64,000 bases of DNA from Geobacteraceae bacterium (lineage in GTDB: Bacteria; Desulfobacterota; Desulfuromonadia; Desulfuromonadales; Geopsychrobacteraceae), in NCBI GenBank assembly GCA_007125165.1, contig SLDV01000040.1:1-64000 (forward strand). Reading direction: 5' to 3'. Below the pieces are notes generated by a model that was given only the letters and a program-made list of their open reading frames with translations, made no database searches and was not told where the DNA came from. The position numbers and the translations under genes were made by a program. Positions 41,752 through 50,639 of this stretch are shown here, one piece after another. Within the stretch, counting starts at the first letter, position 1. Each line of letters begins with the position of its first letter.

Positions 41752-42765
41752 TCAGTCCGTAGCAACCGTTACCCTGTTGCCGATGGAAGCTGTGTCGACA
41801 CTTTTGATGATCAGGGCCGTTGAGGTGTTGTCCCTGGTTTCCGTAACAATGGCAGCCCCGACGACTTCTTCCGGCAGGTCAAGATGTTCGGCTCCTCTGA
41901 GGGCTTCACTGGTTATTTGGCGTGGTCGGGAAATGTAAAACAGATTGCCGACCGCCAGATCATCGTTGCGCCCGAGATCGATGAAAACAATGTCGCCTGT
42001 AGAAATTGTCCCTTTTTCTTCCTGGGTGGCAACCAGAGCACCCGGCGTTTCAGTTGTGCCGCGGCGCAGAGCAATCTCGCGCCGGGGCGGATCATAATAG
42101 AAAAGCTCGGCACCTCTGGTGATTTCACGGTAGGCACTATCGATACGCCCGACCACCGTCGATCCCCTGACTTCAACCACCTTGAGAGACCCGAGATTAT
42201 ACATCATGGTCCCCAGGCGCTGTTTCTTGTTATGAGGGTGAACAATAACGTCTCCACGCTGATAAATTCCAAAGGTGTCACCAGTTCTGGCAATGCTGCC
42301 GGCGTTCATGGATACGAAAACCAGATCGGTTTCGGTCAGCAGTACCCGGTTGTCCGTTGCGTCGATGATGCGCCCTTGGGGATGTTCATCCACCAGAATA
42401 AAGCCGTCACCACGGGTAGCGACGGATATCGATAGCTGTTCTTCCGTCGTTGGCGTGACTGTTTCTGTGGGTTTTTCAGTGTCGCTGTCGGTAAATGCAG
42501 GGATGATCTGCAGGCGCCCGTCAAGAATGCGGATCTGTTGTCCCGGAAAAATCAAATGTGGGTTGGTGATAAGATCCGGGTTGTCTGACCAGATATTCGG
42601 CCAGTAGAAGGGATCTTCAATGAAACGTTGGGACAGGTCCCAGAGGGTGTCCCCTTTTTGGATTGTGTAGATTTCACCACGCTGGGCAAATGCCGGGGCG
42701 GCGAATGCAGAAAAAGTCAGAAACACAACCAGGATGAGTAATCTGCAAGCTAGTGTCCGTGTCAT
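41752..42765 (-). CDS. LysM-domain periplasmic protein
   Basis: Signal peptide, YTIQKGDTLWDLSQRFIEDPFYWPNIWSDNPDLITNPHLIFPGQQIRI. Confidence 0.88.
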   Translation of the reverse strand: MTRTLACRLLILVVFLTFSAFAAPAFAQRGEIYTIQKGDTLWDLSQRFIEDPFYWPNIWSDNPDLITNPHLIFPGQQIRILDGRLQIIPAFTDSDTEKPTETVTPTTEEQLSISVATRGDGFILVDEHPQGRIIDATDNRVLLTETDLVFVSMNAGSIARTGDTFGIYQRGDVIVHPHNKKQRLGTMMYNLGSLKVVEVRGSTVVGRIDSAYREITRGAELFYYDPPRREIALRRGTTETPGALVATQEEKGTISTGDIVFIDLGRNDDLAVGNLFYISRPRQITSEALRGAEHLDLPEEVVGAAIVTETRDNTSTALIIKSVDTASIGNRVTVATD

Positions 42766-43514
42766 CGGTTCCCTCGTCGCTGGGACGACAGGTCGCTGTT
42801 GATTGGCGACGTATCGTTCCGGAGAAGTTGGTGCGCTTCAGGACTATCGGGATAGCTGATGCGCAGTTGTTCAACAATATCGTCAGCTTGTTGGTTCAGC
42901 CCCTGCCGGCGGTAAATGATAGCCAGTTGCATCATTGCGGCTGGAGCTTTGAATTGAGCTTGTGGGTCAGTAATGATCCGCCGTAGATTGGATGTTGCCA
43001 GATCGTTCTTCCCCAGAGATGTTTGAGCGTGGGCAAGCCAGAAGCGGGCATTGGGGGCATGCTGGTGATCAGGAAACTCTCTCAGAAAGCGTTCAAACTC
43101 ATCTTCAGCCGCCTCGGGGCGGCCACCGGCGAGCCGTGAGAAAGCAGCCAGATAAGTCGTCACCTCTGGCCCCAGTTCAATCCGGGGAGTTACGCGCGGG
43201 ATAAAAGTGTCGACTTCAGCCGGTTTTGCCGTTTCAAAAATCAGGGCTTCCAATGGGTCAGTTTCTGTCGTTTTGATCGACTCGATACCCATAGCCTGCT
43301 GAAAAAGGGCCATCTGGCGAGCCAGGAGCTGCAGTTGTTTTGCCTGATCCTGCTGTTGTTCGCGTATCTGTTGTAATTCGTCTTTCAGTGCTGCAGATGG
43401 GGCGACCGCAGGAGTCGGCGCGCAGGAACTCAGCAACATCAGTGCGGCGATCAGGCCGGTTGATTGCAGTGCGAAAGTGAGGGACGAAAAGCGCATCAAG
43501 CGTAGGTTCTCCAT
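42762..43514 (-). CDS. Lipoprotein with coiled coil and C-terminal TPR (YbgF/CpoB-like)
   Basis: LLSSCAP lipobox, coiled coil, EFERFLREFPDHQHAPNARFWLAHAQTSLGKND. Confidence 0.75.
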   Translation of the reverse strand: MENLRLMRFSSLTFALQSTGLIAALMLLSSCAPTPAVAPSAALKDELQQIREQQQDQAKQLQLLARQMALFQQAMGIESIKTTETDPLEALIFETAKPAEVDTFIPRVTPRIELGPEVTTYLAAFSRLAGGRPEAAEDEFERFLREFPDHQHAPNARFWLAHAQTSLGKNDLATSNLRRIITDPQAQFKAPAAMMQLAIIYRRQGLNQQADDIVEQLRISYPDSPEAHQLLRNDTSPINSDLSSQRRGNR

Positions 43515-43765
43515 GAAACACGCGATGTTAATAAGAAATGAATACTAATCTGTAAAAATTATAGGCTTCGCGGCAGGTTGTCAAGCTGGAAAGATGAGAA
43601 GGTTCCAAAAAAACACGATGATTAGTGTAAACATGCAAGCCCTGTTTACTGTAACCAGAAAGGTCATGTATTATTGAGGTAAAGGAAGAGCAAACACAAC
43701 AACCCTTGGAACACGGGTGATGCTGCTCCGTGAACCGCGGGCAAAAACAAAGAAAGGAGCTTGTT

Positions 43766-44368
43766 ATGTCCTATAGATTACCTGATCTGCCTTACGGTTA
43801 CGATGCTCTCGAACCTCATGTTGATGCACTTACAATGGAAATTCATCATACCAAGCATCATCAGACCTATATCACCAAGCTTAATGATGCACTACAGGGT
43901 TCATCTCTGATAGAGTTGCCGGTAGACACTCTGATGACACGACTTGACGACGTACCCGAAGCGATTCGTACAGTGGTTCGTAACAATGGCGGTGGCCATG
44001 CTAATCACAGCCTTTTCTGGACCCTCATGAGTCCTCGTGGAGGCGGGGAGCCGTCCGGCGCTCTGGCGCAAGCTCTTGACAGAGATCTGGGAGGCTTTTC
44101 TGCTTTCAGGGAATCTTTTACCAAGGCAGCCCTTAATCGTTTCGGGAGTGGTTGGGCCTGGTTGAGTCAGACATCAGAAGGAAAGCTGGTGATTGAAAGC
44201 ACGGCTAACCAGGACTCGCCACTGATGACCGGTCATCGACCTCTTTTGGGCCTCGATGTCTGGGAGCATGCTTATTACCTTAAATACCAGAATCGGCGTC
44301 CCGATTATGTCGAAGCTTTCTTCAGCTTGATCAACTGGGAGGAGGTGGCGCGGCACTTCAGATCATAA
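43766..44368 (+). CDS. sodA: Superoxide dismutase (Fe/Mn family, Mn-type residues)
   Basis: [23 protein letters not shown] (Gln in the Mn-type position), [23 protein letters not shown] at 43766 after aaaggagc. Confidence 0.9.
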   Translation: MSYRLPDLPYGYDALEPHVDALTMEIHHTKHHQTYITKLNDALQGSSLIELPVDTLMTRLDDVPEAIRTVVRNNGGGHANHSLFWTLMSPRGGGEPSGALAQALDRDLGGFSAFRESFTKAALNRFGSGWAWLSQTSEGKLVIESTANQDSPLMTGHRPLLGLDVWEHAYYLKYQNRRPDYVEAFFSLINWEEVARHFRS

Positions 44369-44554
44369 GAAATTTCTTCAACCAACTGTTGAATTTCCCC
44401 AAGCCCTTCTGTGTCAGGAAGGGCTTTATCTTTCGTTGTCCGGCTTTACGATTGACACCTGTAGCGGGATTGAATAGCTTTGATTTGCCGGGGGTAACAA
44501 GTCTGTAGCAGTAACATCGACGGATTTTTCAACAGAGACCTGGAGGCAAAGCAG

Positions 44555-45250
44555 ATGGTTGAAGATCTTTTGCGACTGGTTCTGGTGGCCAGAGACGCCA
44601 AGCATCAGGAGCTCTACCTTGAGGCGGTCCGTGACCTGGGAGTCGCCTGTGATCTCGTTGATGATGTCAGCAAGCTTGCTGATGCCCTGGTTCATACCCC
44701 CTGCAATGGTCTGTTGCTGGATGTGCTCTGTACTGTAAGATGCTCAGAAAGTGAAAAGGCTTTTGTCCATGATCTGCTGGAAATTTATCCGATGTTAAGG
44801 ATGCGCTGCAACCCGGGAACCGGGGACATCAGTTCATTGATGTACGGCAGTGGCGAGCGCACCAGCATCAGCGAGTTTGTTGACAAGCATTGTCGGACTT
44901 TCAGGCCGCGACGCTTGCGCACTTCGCCGCGGGTGTACAGCCACTCACGGATACTGGTAGCACCGGAGATCCCCTTCGACCAGGAACAGGCGCAGAAGAG
45001 CGTGACGATTAACCTGTCGGCTGAAGGATGCTTTATTTATACCATCGGTCCCGGGCAGCAGGGCGAACGCTGCTGGGTGGTCTTCCCCGATTTCAAGGAC
45101 AAGACGCCGATCCCAGTAGAGATACGTTGGATTCAGCCCTGGGGTCCGGGAGGGGCAATGCCGGGTATCGGTGTTCGTTTTTTACAGTTGTCTAGTGATC
45201 AGCAGCAGGAAATCGGAGAGTTGACAGGGCATCGACTGTCTCCATCCTGA
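44555..45250 (+). CDS. PilZ-domain protein (putative c-di-GMP effector)
   Basis: RTSPR (RxxxR) and NLSAEG (NxSxxG) PilZ motifs; N-terminal receiver-like region. Confidence 0.8.
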   Translation: MVEDLLRLVLVARDAKHQELYLEAVRDLGVACDLVDDVSKLADALVHTPCNGLLLDVLCTVRCSESEKAFVHDLLEIYPMLRMRCNPGTGDISSLMYGSGERTSISEFVDKHCRTFRPRRLRTSPRVYSHSRILVAPEIPFDQEQAQKSVTINLSAEGCFIYTIGPGQQGERCWVVFPDFKDKTPIPVEIRWIQPWGPGGAMPGIGVRFLQLSSDQQQEIGELTGHRLSPS

Positions 45251-45287
45251 GCTGCTTGCCGGCAATTAACTGGTAGCAGAAAGTCGT

Positions 45288-45782
45288 TTACAAAATATCC
45301 CGTTTCAGACGCATAAATTCCTCTTTGGTGATCAGTCCCTGCTCAAGCATGCGGTTAAGTTCGCTCAATTCCGCAATCTGTTGTGATGAGGGCGGGGGAA
45401 GCTGTTTGGTTTCGTCGTTGGGGCTGACATCGATCATCCGTGGCTGATTGTGAAGCTGATCCTGATGCCCGACCCTCAAGGTTGCCATGCCGCCCAGTAG
45501 GCTGATTTCCAGATTGCGGTTGTGAAAGGCCGGATCGTTGATCATGTCACGCAGGCGTCGCTTGCCAGCTTTTGCCCGGCGGTAAAAGTAGAAACCTGAC
45601 GCGCCGATCAGCGCCACCCCGACAGCAAGTATCCACCAGCGCAGATCATATATGCCTTTAAACAGGATAATCGACCCGATCAGCCCGACGATTAGAGCAA
45701 CGTGAAATAGAAGGATCAGGGCAATGACAAGGACGCTGTTGAGCATGGTTCTGTTCTGTTCGTTTTTCTGTTCCATTACCAA
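45288..45782 (-). CDS. SHOCT-domain membrane protein
   Basis: Two TMs and C-terminal ELNRMLEQGLITKEEFMRLKRDIL. Confidence 0.8.
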   Translation of the reverse strand: MVMEQKNEQNRTMLNSVLVIALILLFHVALIVGLIGSIILFKGIYDLRWWILAVGVALIGASGFYFYRRAKAGKRRLRDMINDPAFHNRNLEISLLGGMATLRVGHQDQLHNQPRMIDVSPNDETKQLPPPSSQQIAELSELNRMLEQGLITKEEFMRLKRDIL

Positions 45783-45943
45783 GCCTTCTTCTCTTGCCTG
45801 CGTGACTCCCGTTGTCCATCAAAAGCTGCGCGAAAAATCGGGTCTGTGTTATGATCAGAGACTGGGAAGCGTTACCTGCATAAGGCTTGGTAACGATCAC
45901 AGGGTATATTCATCCTAACCTTCCTGGATGATGGGGGCAAGAT

Positions 45944-46381
45944 ATGGCAAATGTGTTTCCTCTGCAAATTTATTTTGATGGTTCGTGCCGGATCTGCAGC
46001 GCCGAAATGGAGTCTTACCGGCGTAAAAATCCTGACAATCGTCTAGAGTTTATTGATATCAGCGCGGACGATTTCCGGCCCGAGGAGCATGGCAAGTCGC
46101 TGGCAGAATTCATGTCCGAACTGCATGTGCGTGACGCAGAAGGAAATTTCACCACTGGTATAGACGCATTTATTGCTATCTGGCAGGCTTTTCCAAGCGG
46201 TTCCGTCTGGCGCTTCGCGGCGGCTGTATTGGGTTTGCCGGGGCTGAGGTCTTTGAGTCGCGGTGGTTATCGGGTTTTTGCTCGCTATCGCCACCTGTTG
46301 CCCCGGCGTAAACAGGAGTGCGACTCGGGAACCTGCCATTTCAACCATGAGAAAACAGATCATTCTGCAGGGGAGCGCTGA
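45944..46381 (+). CDS. DCC-family (DUF393) thiol-disulfide oxidoreductase
   Basis: IYFDGSCRICSAEMESYRRKNP. Confidence 0.85.
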   Translation: MANVFPLQIYFDGSCRICSAEMESYRRKNPDNRLEFIDISADDFRPEEHGKSLAEFMSELHVRDAEGNFTTGIDAFIAIWQAFPSGSVWRFAAAVLGLPGLRSLSRGGYRVFARYRHLLPRRKQECDSGTCHFNHEKTDHSAGER

Positions 46382-47121
46382 TGCCGGTTCTGGGAATAGA
46401 TATTGGTGGTAGCGCAATTAAGGCGGCAGTGGTTGACGTTGACAGGGGGATGTTGCTGGAGGCGCCGAGCGAAGTGGAGACGCCGCAACCCGCGACACCC
46501 GGTGCGGTGGCGACTGTGGTTGCTCGCCTGGTGTCTGACCTGGACTGGCAAGGCAGAGTCGGTCTTGGTTTTCCGGCGGTGATTCGCGAAGGTGTTGTTG
46601 GTACCGCTGCCAATATTGATAAAAGCTGGGTTGGTGTCGATGCCGTCAGTCTTTTTTGTGCTGCGACATCCAGGGAGTGCGTGGTTCTCAACGATGCTGA
46701 TGCTGCCGGCCTGGCGGAAATGCGTTTTGGTGCCGGACGGGGCAATGACGCCACAGTTCTGGTGCTGACCCTTGGTACCGGCATCGGCTCGGCGCTCTTT
46801 TATCGGCAGCAGCTTTTCCCCAACCTGGAACTGGGCTCCTTCCCTCTTAACGGGATGTCTGCGGAAGAGTTTGCCGCAGCCTCTATTCGTAACAAGGAAA
46901 AACTGAGTTGGGAAGACTGGGCTGCCCGGTTGAATCATTTTTTCAATAGGATCGAACGACTGCTGTCACCGGAGATGATGATTATCGGTGGTGGGGTCAG
47001 TCAGCGCAGTGAAAGCTTTTTCCCTTACCTGAATACCCGTGCCCGGCTGGTGCCGGCTAAATTGCTGAACGGCGCCGGGATTGTCGGGGCTGCCTGTTAT
47101 ACGACTATTGTTGACCGATGA
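46381..47121 (+). CDS. ppgK: ROK-family kinase, polyphosphate glucokinase-like
   Basis: LGIDIGGSAIKAAVVDVDRGMLLEAPSEVETPQPATPGAV, VLTLGTGIGSALF, LNDADAAGLAEMRFG. Confidence 0.75.
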   Translation: MPVLGIDIGGSAIKAAVVDVDRGMLLEAPSEVETPQPATPGAVATVVARLVSDLDWQGRVGLGFPAVIREGVVGTAANIDKSWVGVDAVSLFCAATSRECVVLNDADAAGLAEMRFGAGRGNDATVLVLTLGTGIGSALFYRQQLFPNLELGSFPLNGMSAEEFAAASIRNKEKLSWEDWAARLNHFFNRIERLLSPEMMIIGGGVSQRSESFFPYLNTRARLVPAKLLNGAGIVGAACYTTIVDR

Positions 47122-47199
47122 GGTTTCAAATCGCTTTTGTCAATTTTTTCATCTAATATAATCCTTGTTTCTTGTTTTCCTTTGTTTATTTATTCACAC

Positions 47200-47230
47200 C
47201 AGCTTGCAGCTTGCAGCTTGCAGCTTGCAG
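47200..47230 (+). repeat. Heptanucleotide tandem repeat (CAGCTTG)4-CAG in the 5' leader of the transglutaminase cluster
   Basis: cagcttgcagcttgcagcttgcagcttgcag; ATG at 47246. Confidence 0.95.
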
Positions 47231-47245
47231 ATGTAAGGACATTTT

Positions 47246-50200
47246 ATGCCGATTCGTATCGCCTGCCACCATGTGACCCGTTATCTCTTTGACCAGCCGA
47301 CCCAGATTTATCCCCACGTGCTACGCTTGCGGCCGGCTCCTCACTGTCGCACGCCGATCCGTGCCTATTCTCTCAAAGTCTTGCCGGAAGGGCATTTTAT
47401 CAACTGGCAACAGGATGCCTTCGGCAATTACCTGGCCCGTCTGGTTTTTCCTGAGCCGAGCAAGGAACTGTCGATCGAGGTTGAGGTGGTTGCTGATATT
47501 ACCGCCTATAACCCCTTCGATTTCTTTATCGAAGAGTACGCTGAAAAATACCCGTTCGAGTATACCCGCCAGGAACGGACAGAGCTGGTTCCCTATCTGC
47601 AGAAGGTCAGTGCCGGACCGCGGTTGCGTCGTTGGCTGGAAAAAATCGATCGCGAACCGATGATCACCGTCGATTTTTTGGTTGAGGTTAACCGTCGCTT
47701 AAATCAGGACATTGCTTACTCAGTACGGATGGAACCGGGGGTGCAGACCTGTGAAACAACCTTGCGTCTTGCCCTTGGCTCCTGTCGTGATACCGCCTGG
47801 CTGCTGGTGCAGATTTTGCGTCATTTAGGGCTGGCCGCGCGTTTTGTCAGTGGTTATCTGGTGCAGTTGAGCGCTGATGAAAAATCCCTTGATGGACCTT
47901 CAGGACCGGAAGCTGACTTTACCGACCTCCATGCCTGGGCCGAGGTTTATATCCCTGGTGCCGGCTGGGTCGGTCTTGATCCCACCTCCGGGCTGCTGGC
48001 CGGTGAGGGGCATATCCCTCTGGCCTGTACCCCCCATCCGGCAAGTGCGGCGCCCCTGACCGGTGCGACCGGCCCCTGTGAAGTCACCTTTGAATACAGC
48101 AATACCGTCCATCGCCTGCATGAAGATCCGCGCGTGACCAAACCCTACAGTGATGATCAATGGCAATTGATCAACGCCCTGGGGGAACAGGTGGAAGAAG
48201 ATCTGGTGGCCGGTGATGTGCGTTTGACCATGGGGGGGGAGCCGACCTTCGTCTCCATCGATGATATGGAAAGCGACCAATGGAATACCCATGCTGACGG
48301 CGAACATAAGCGCAAGCTTGCGCACGACCTGGTTCTGCGCCTGCGCGAAGCTTTTACGGCGGGAGGTCTGTTACATTATGGTCAGGGTAAATGGTACCCC
48401 GGTGAGCCGTTGCCACGCTGGGCTTATAACTGCTTCTGGCGCAAGGACAAACAACCGATCTGGAATAATCCCGAATTGCTCGCCGATATCCGCGAGCCGG
48501 GCACCGCAGCTCATGATGTGGCTCAGCGTTTCGCTGAGCGTGTTGCCAAGCGTATTGGCATCAAGCAGCGCTATCTTGTTCCCGGTTACGAAGACCCCCT
48601 CTACTGGCTCTGGAAAGAAGGCACAACGCCGGTAAATCTCGACCCCGAAGTGGCGGACCTGAAAGACAGCATGGAGCGCCGGGCACTGGCAAAAGTATTG
48701 ACCCATGGGCTCGACCGGCCGGTCGGCTACGCGTTGCCGCTATGCTGGGAGCCACTGCAGGAGCGCTGGAAAAGTGCCGAGTGGGATTTCCGCCGCGAAC
48801 AGATGTACCTGATCCCCGGCGACTCAGCGATGGGGATGCGCCTGCCGCTGGATTCCCTGCCCTGGGTCGCGCCGGAAAAGCGTGAGCCGTTTATGGAGCA
48901 GAGTCAGTTTGCTGATCTGCCACCCCTGGATGATTATCATGCGGCAGAAGATAAGGTCGCAGACACGGGTGACAGCAAAGATACCGGCAAGGAGGAGACT
49001 CCCATCGCATTGGAAGAGGTGCCCCATACCGCCATCTGTTTTGAGGTGCGTGATGGTCGCCTGTATCTGTTTATGCCCCCCCTGCCGGCCCTTGAACAGT
49101 ATCTCGATCTGATTGCCGCCATTGAGGCAACGGCAGCAGAGCAGGAATTGCCGGTGGTGATCGAAGGCTACGAGCCGCCACGCGACTGGCGCATTGAACG
49201 TTTAAGTGTAACACCCGACCCCGGCGTCATTGAGGTTAACATCCATCCAGCCATGAGCTGGCAGGAAATTGTTGAAAATACCACGCGGCTTTACGAAGAA
49301 GCGCGGCAGTGTCGGCTGGGAACGGAAAAGTTCATGCTTGACGGTCGCCATACCGGTACCGGGGGTGGCAATCATATCACCCTGGGTGGAGCCACCCCGG
49401 CGGACAGCCCGATGTTGCGTCGTCCTGACCTGCTGCGCAGCCTGATCACCTACTGGCAGCATCATCCGGGTCTGTCCTATCTGTTCTCCGGCATGTTCAT
49501 GGGGCCGACCAGTCAGGCTCCGCGCATTGATGAGGCCAGGGATGACTCTCTCTATGAGCTGGAAATTGCTTTTGCCCAGATGCCGGAAGGCGAGGTCGCT
49601 GCTCCCTGGCTGGTTGACCGCTTACTGCGTAACCTGCTGATTGATGTCACCGGCAATACCCATCGTGCCGAATTCTGTATCGATAAACTCTATTCGCCGG
49701 ATGGGCCGGCCGGCCGCCTCGGTATTCTCGAATTGCGAGCCTTTGAGATGCCGCCCCATGCGCGCATGAGTCTGGTGCAGAATCTGCTGCTGCGTACCCT
49801 GGTCGCCTGGTTTTGGCGTGAGCCGTATGCTCACAAACTGGTACGCTGGGGGACCTCGTTGCACGATCGCTTCCTTCTCCCCTGGTTTGTCGCCCAGGAT
49901 ATCAAGGAGGTGATGGCTGATTTGAATCGCGCCGGCTATCCGTTCCAGTTTGACTGGTTCGATCCCTTCTTCGAATTCAGGTTCCCCCGTTACGGGACGG
50001 TTCAGGTCGACAATATCGAGATGGAACTGCGGTTTGCCATCGAGCCTTGGCATGTACTGGGTGAAGAAGTCACCAGCCAGGGGACCTCACGCTATGTTGA
50101 TTCATCGGTGGAGCGGCTCCAGTTGCACGTTACCGGACTGACTGAGGAGCGCTATGTCGTTGTCTGTAACGGCAACCGTCTGCCACTGCGCAGCACCGGT

Positions 50201-50596
50201 CGGCGCGATGAATTTGTCGCCGGGGTGCGCTATCGCGCCTGGCAGCCTCCTTCGGCGCTGCATCCGACGATCAAGCCGCACGCCCCGCTGGTATTCGATA
50301 TTATCGATACCTGGAACGGTTGTTCCATTGGTGGCTGCTCCTATCATGTCTCCCACCCCGGTGGACGCAGCTATGATGTTTTCCCCTTGAATCCCTTGAT
50401 TGCAGAATCACGGCGGCGCTCCCTGTTCACTGTGACTGAGCATACACCGGGACGACTGGCACCCCATGCCGATTTCGGCAGTCTTGGCCGCTTCTTCCCG
50501 ACCGGATCGGTGCCCGGGCCAATGGCACCGCCGCCGATTAAAATTGATGATGAATTTCCCCTGACCCTGGATCTGCGTCGGCACAGTCAGAGTTGA
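47246..50596 (+). CDS. DUF2126 transglutaminase-like protein (TG domain fused to large C-terminal domain)
   Basis: TG Cys/His/Asp: GSCRDTAWLLVQILRHLGLAARFVSGYL, DLHAWAEVYIPGAGWVGLDPTSG; 1116 aa. Confidence 0.92.
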   Translation: MPIRIACHHVTRYLFDQPTQIYPHVLRLRPAPHCRTPIRAYSLKVLPEGHFINWQQDAFGNYLARLVFPEPSKELSIEVEVVADITAYNPFDFFIEEYAEKYPFEYTRQERTELVPYLQKVSAGPRLRRWLEKIDREPMITVDFLVEVNRRLNQDIAYSVRMEPGVQTCETTLRLALGSCRDTAWLLVQILRHLGLAARFVSGYLVQLSADEKSLDGPSGPEADFTDLHAWAEVYIPGAGWVGLDPTSGLLAGEGHIPLACTPHPASAAPLTGATGPCEVTFEYSNTVHRLHEDPRVTKPYSDDQWQLINALGEQVEEDLVAGDVRLTMGGEPTFVSIDDMESDQWNTHADGEHKRKLAHDLVLRLREAFTAGGLLHYGQGKWYPGEPLPRWAYNCFWRKDKQPIWNNPELLADIREPGTAAHDVAQRFAERVAKRIGIKQRYLVPGYEDPLYWLWKEGTTPVNLDPEVADLKDSMERRALAKVLTHGLDRPVGYALPLCWEPLQERWKSAEWDFRREQMYLIPGDSAMGMRLPLDSLPWVAPEKREPFMEQSQFADLPPLDDYHAAEDKVADTGDSKDTGKEETPIALEEVPHTAICFEVRDGRLYLFMPPLPALEQYLDLIAAIEATAAEQELPVVIEGYEPPRDWRIERLSVTPDPGVIEVNIHPAMSWQEIVENTTRLYEEARQCRLGTEKFMLDGRHTGTGGGNHITLGGATPADSPMLRRPDLLRSLITYWQHHPGLSYLFSGMFMGPTSQAPRIDEARDDSLYELEIAFAQMPEGEVAAPWLVDRLLRNLLIDVTGNTHRAEFCIDKLYSPDGPAGRLGILELRAFEMPPHARMSLVQNLLLRTLVAWFWREPYAHKLVRWGTSLHDRFLLPWFVAQDIKEVMADLNRAGYPFQFDWFDPFFEFRFPRYGTVQVDNIEMELRFAIEPWHVLGEEVTSQGTSRYVDSSVERLQLHVTGLTEERYVVVCNGNRLPLRSTGRRDEFVAGVRYRAWQPPSALHPTIKPHAPLVFDIIDTWNGCSIGGCSYHVSHPGGRSYDVFPLNPLIAESRRRSLFTVTEHTPGRLAPHADFGSLGRFFPTGSVPGPMAPPPIKIDDEFPLTLDLRRHSQS

Positions 50597-50639
50597 TGAC
50601 AAGCACCTTAAACAACACATATGTGGTGAGAATTAAACG

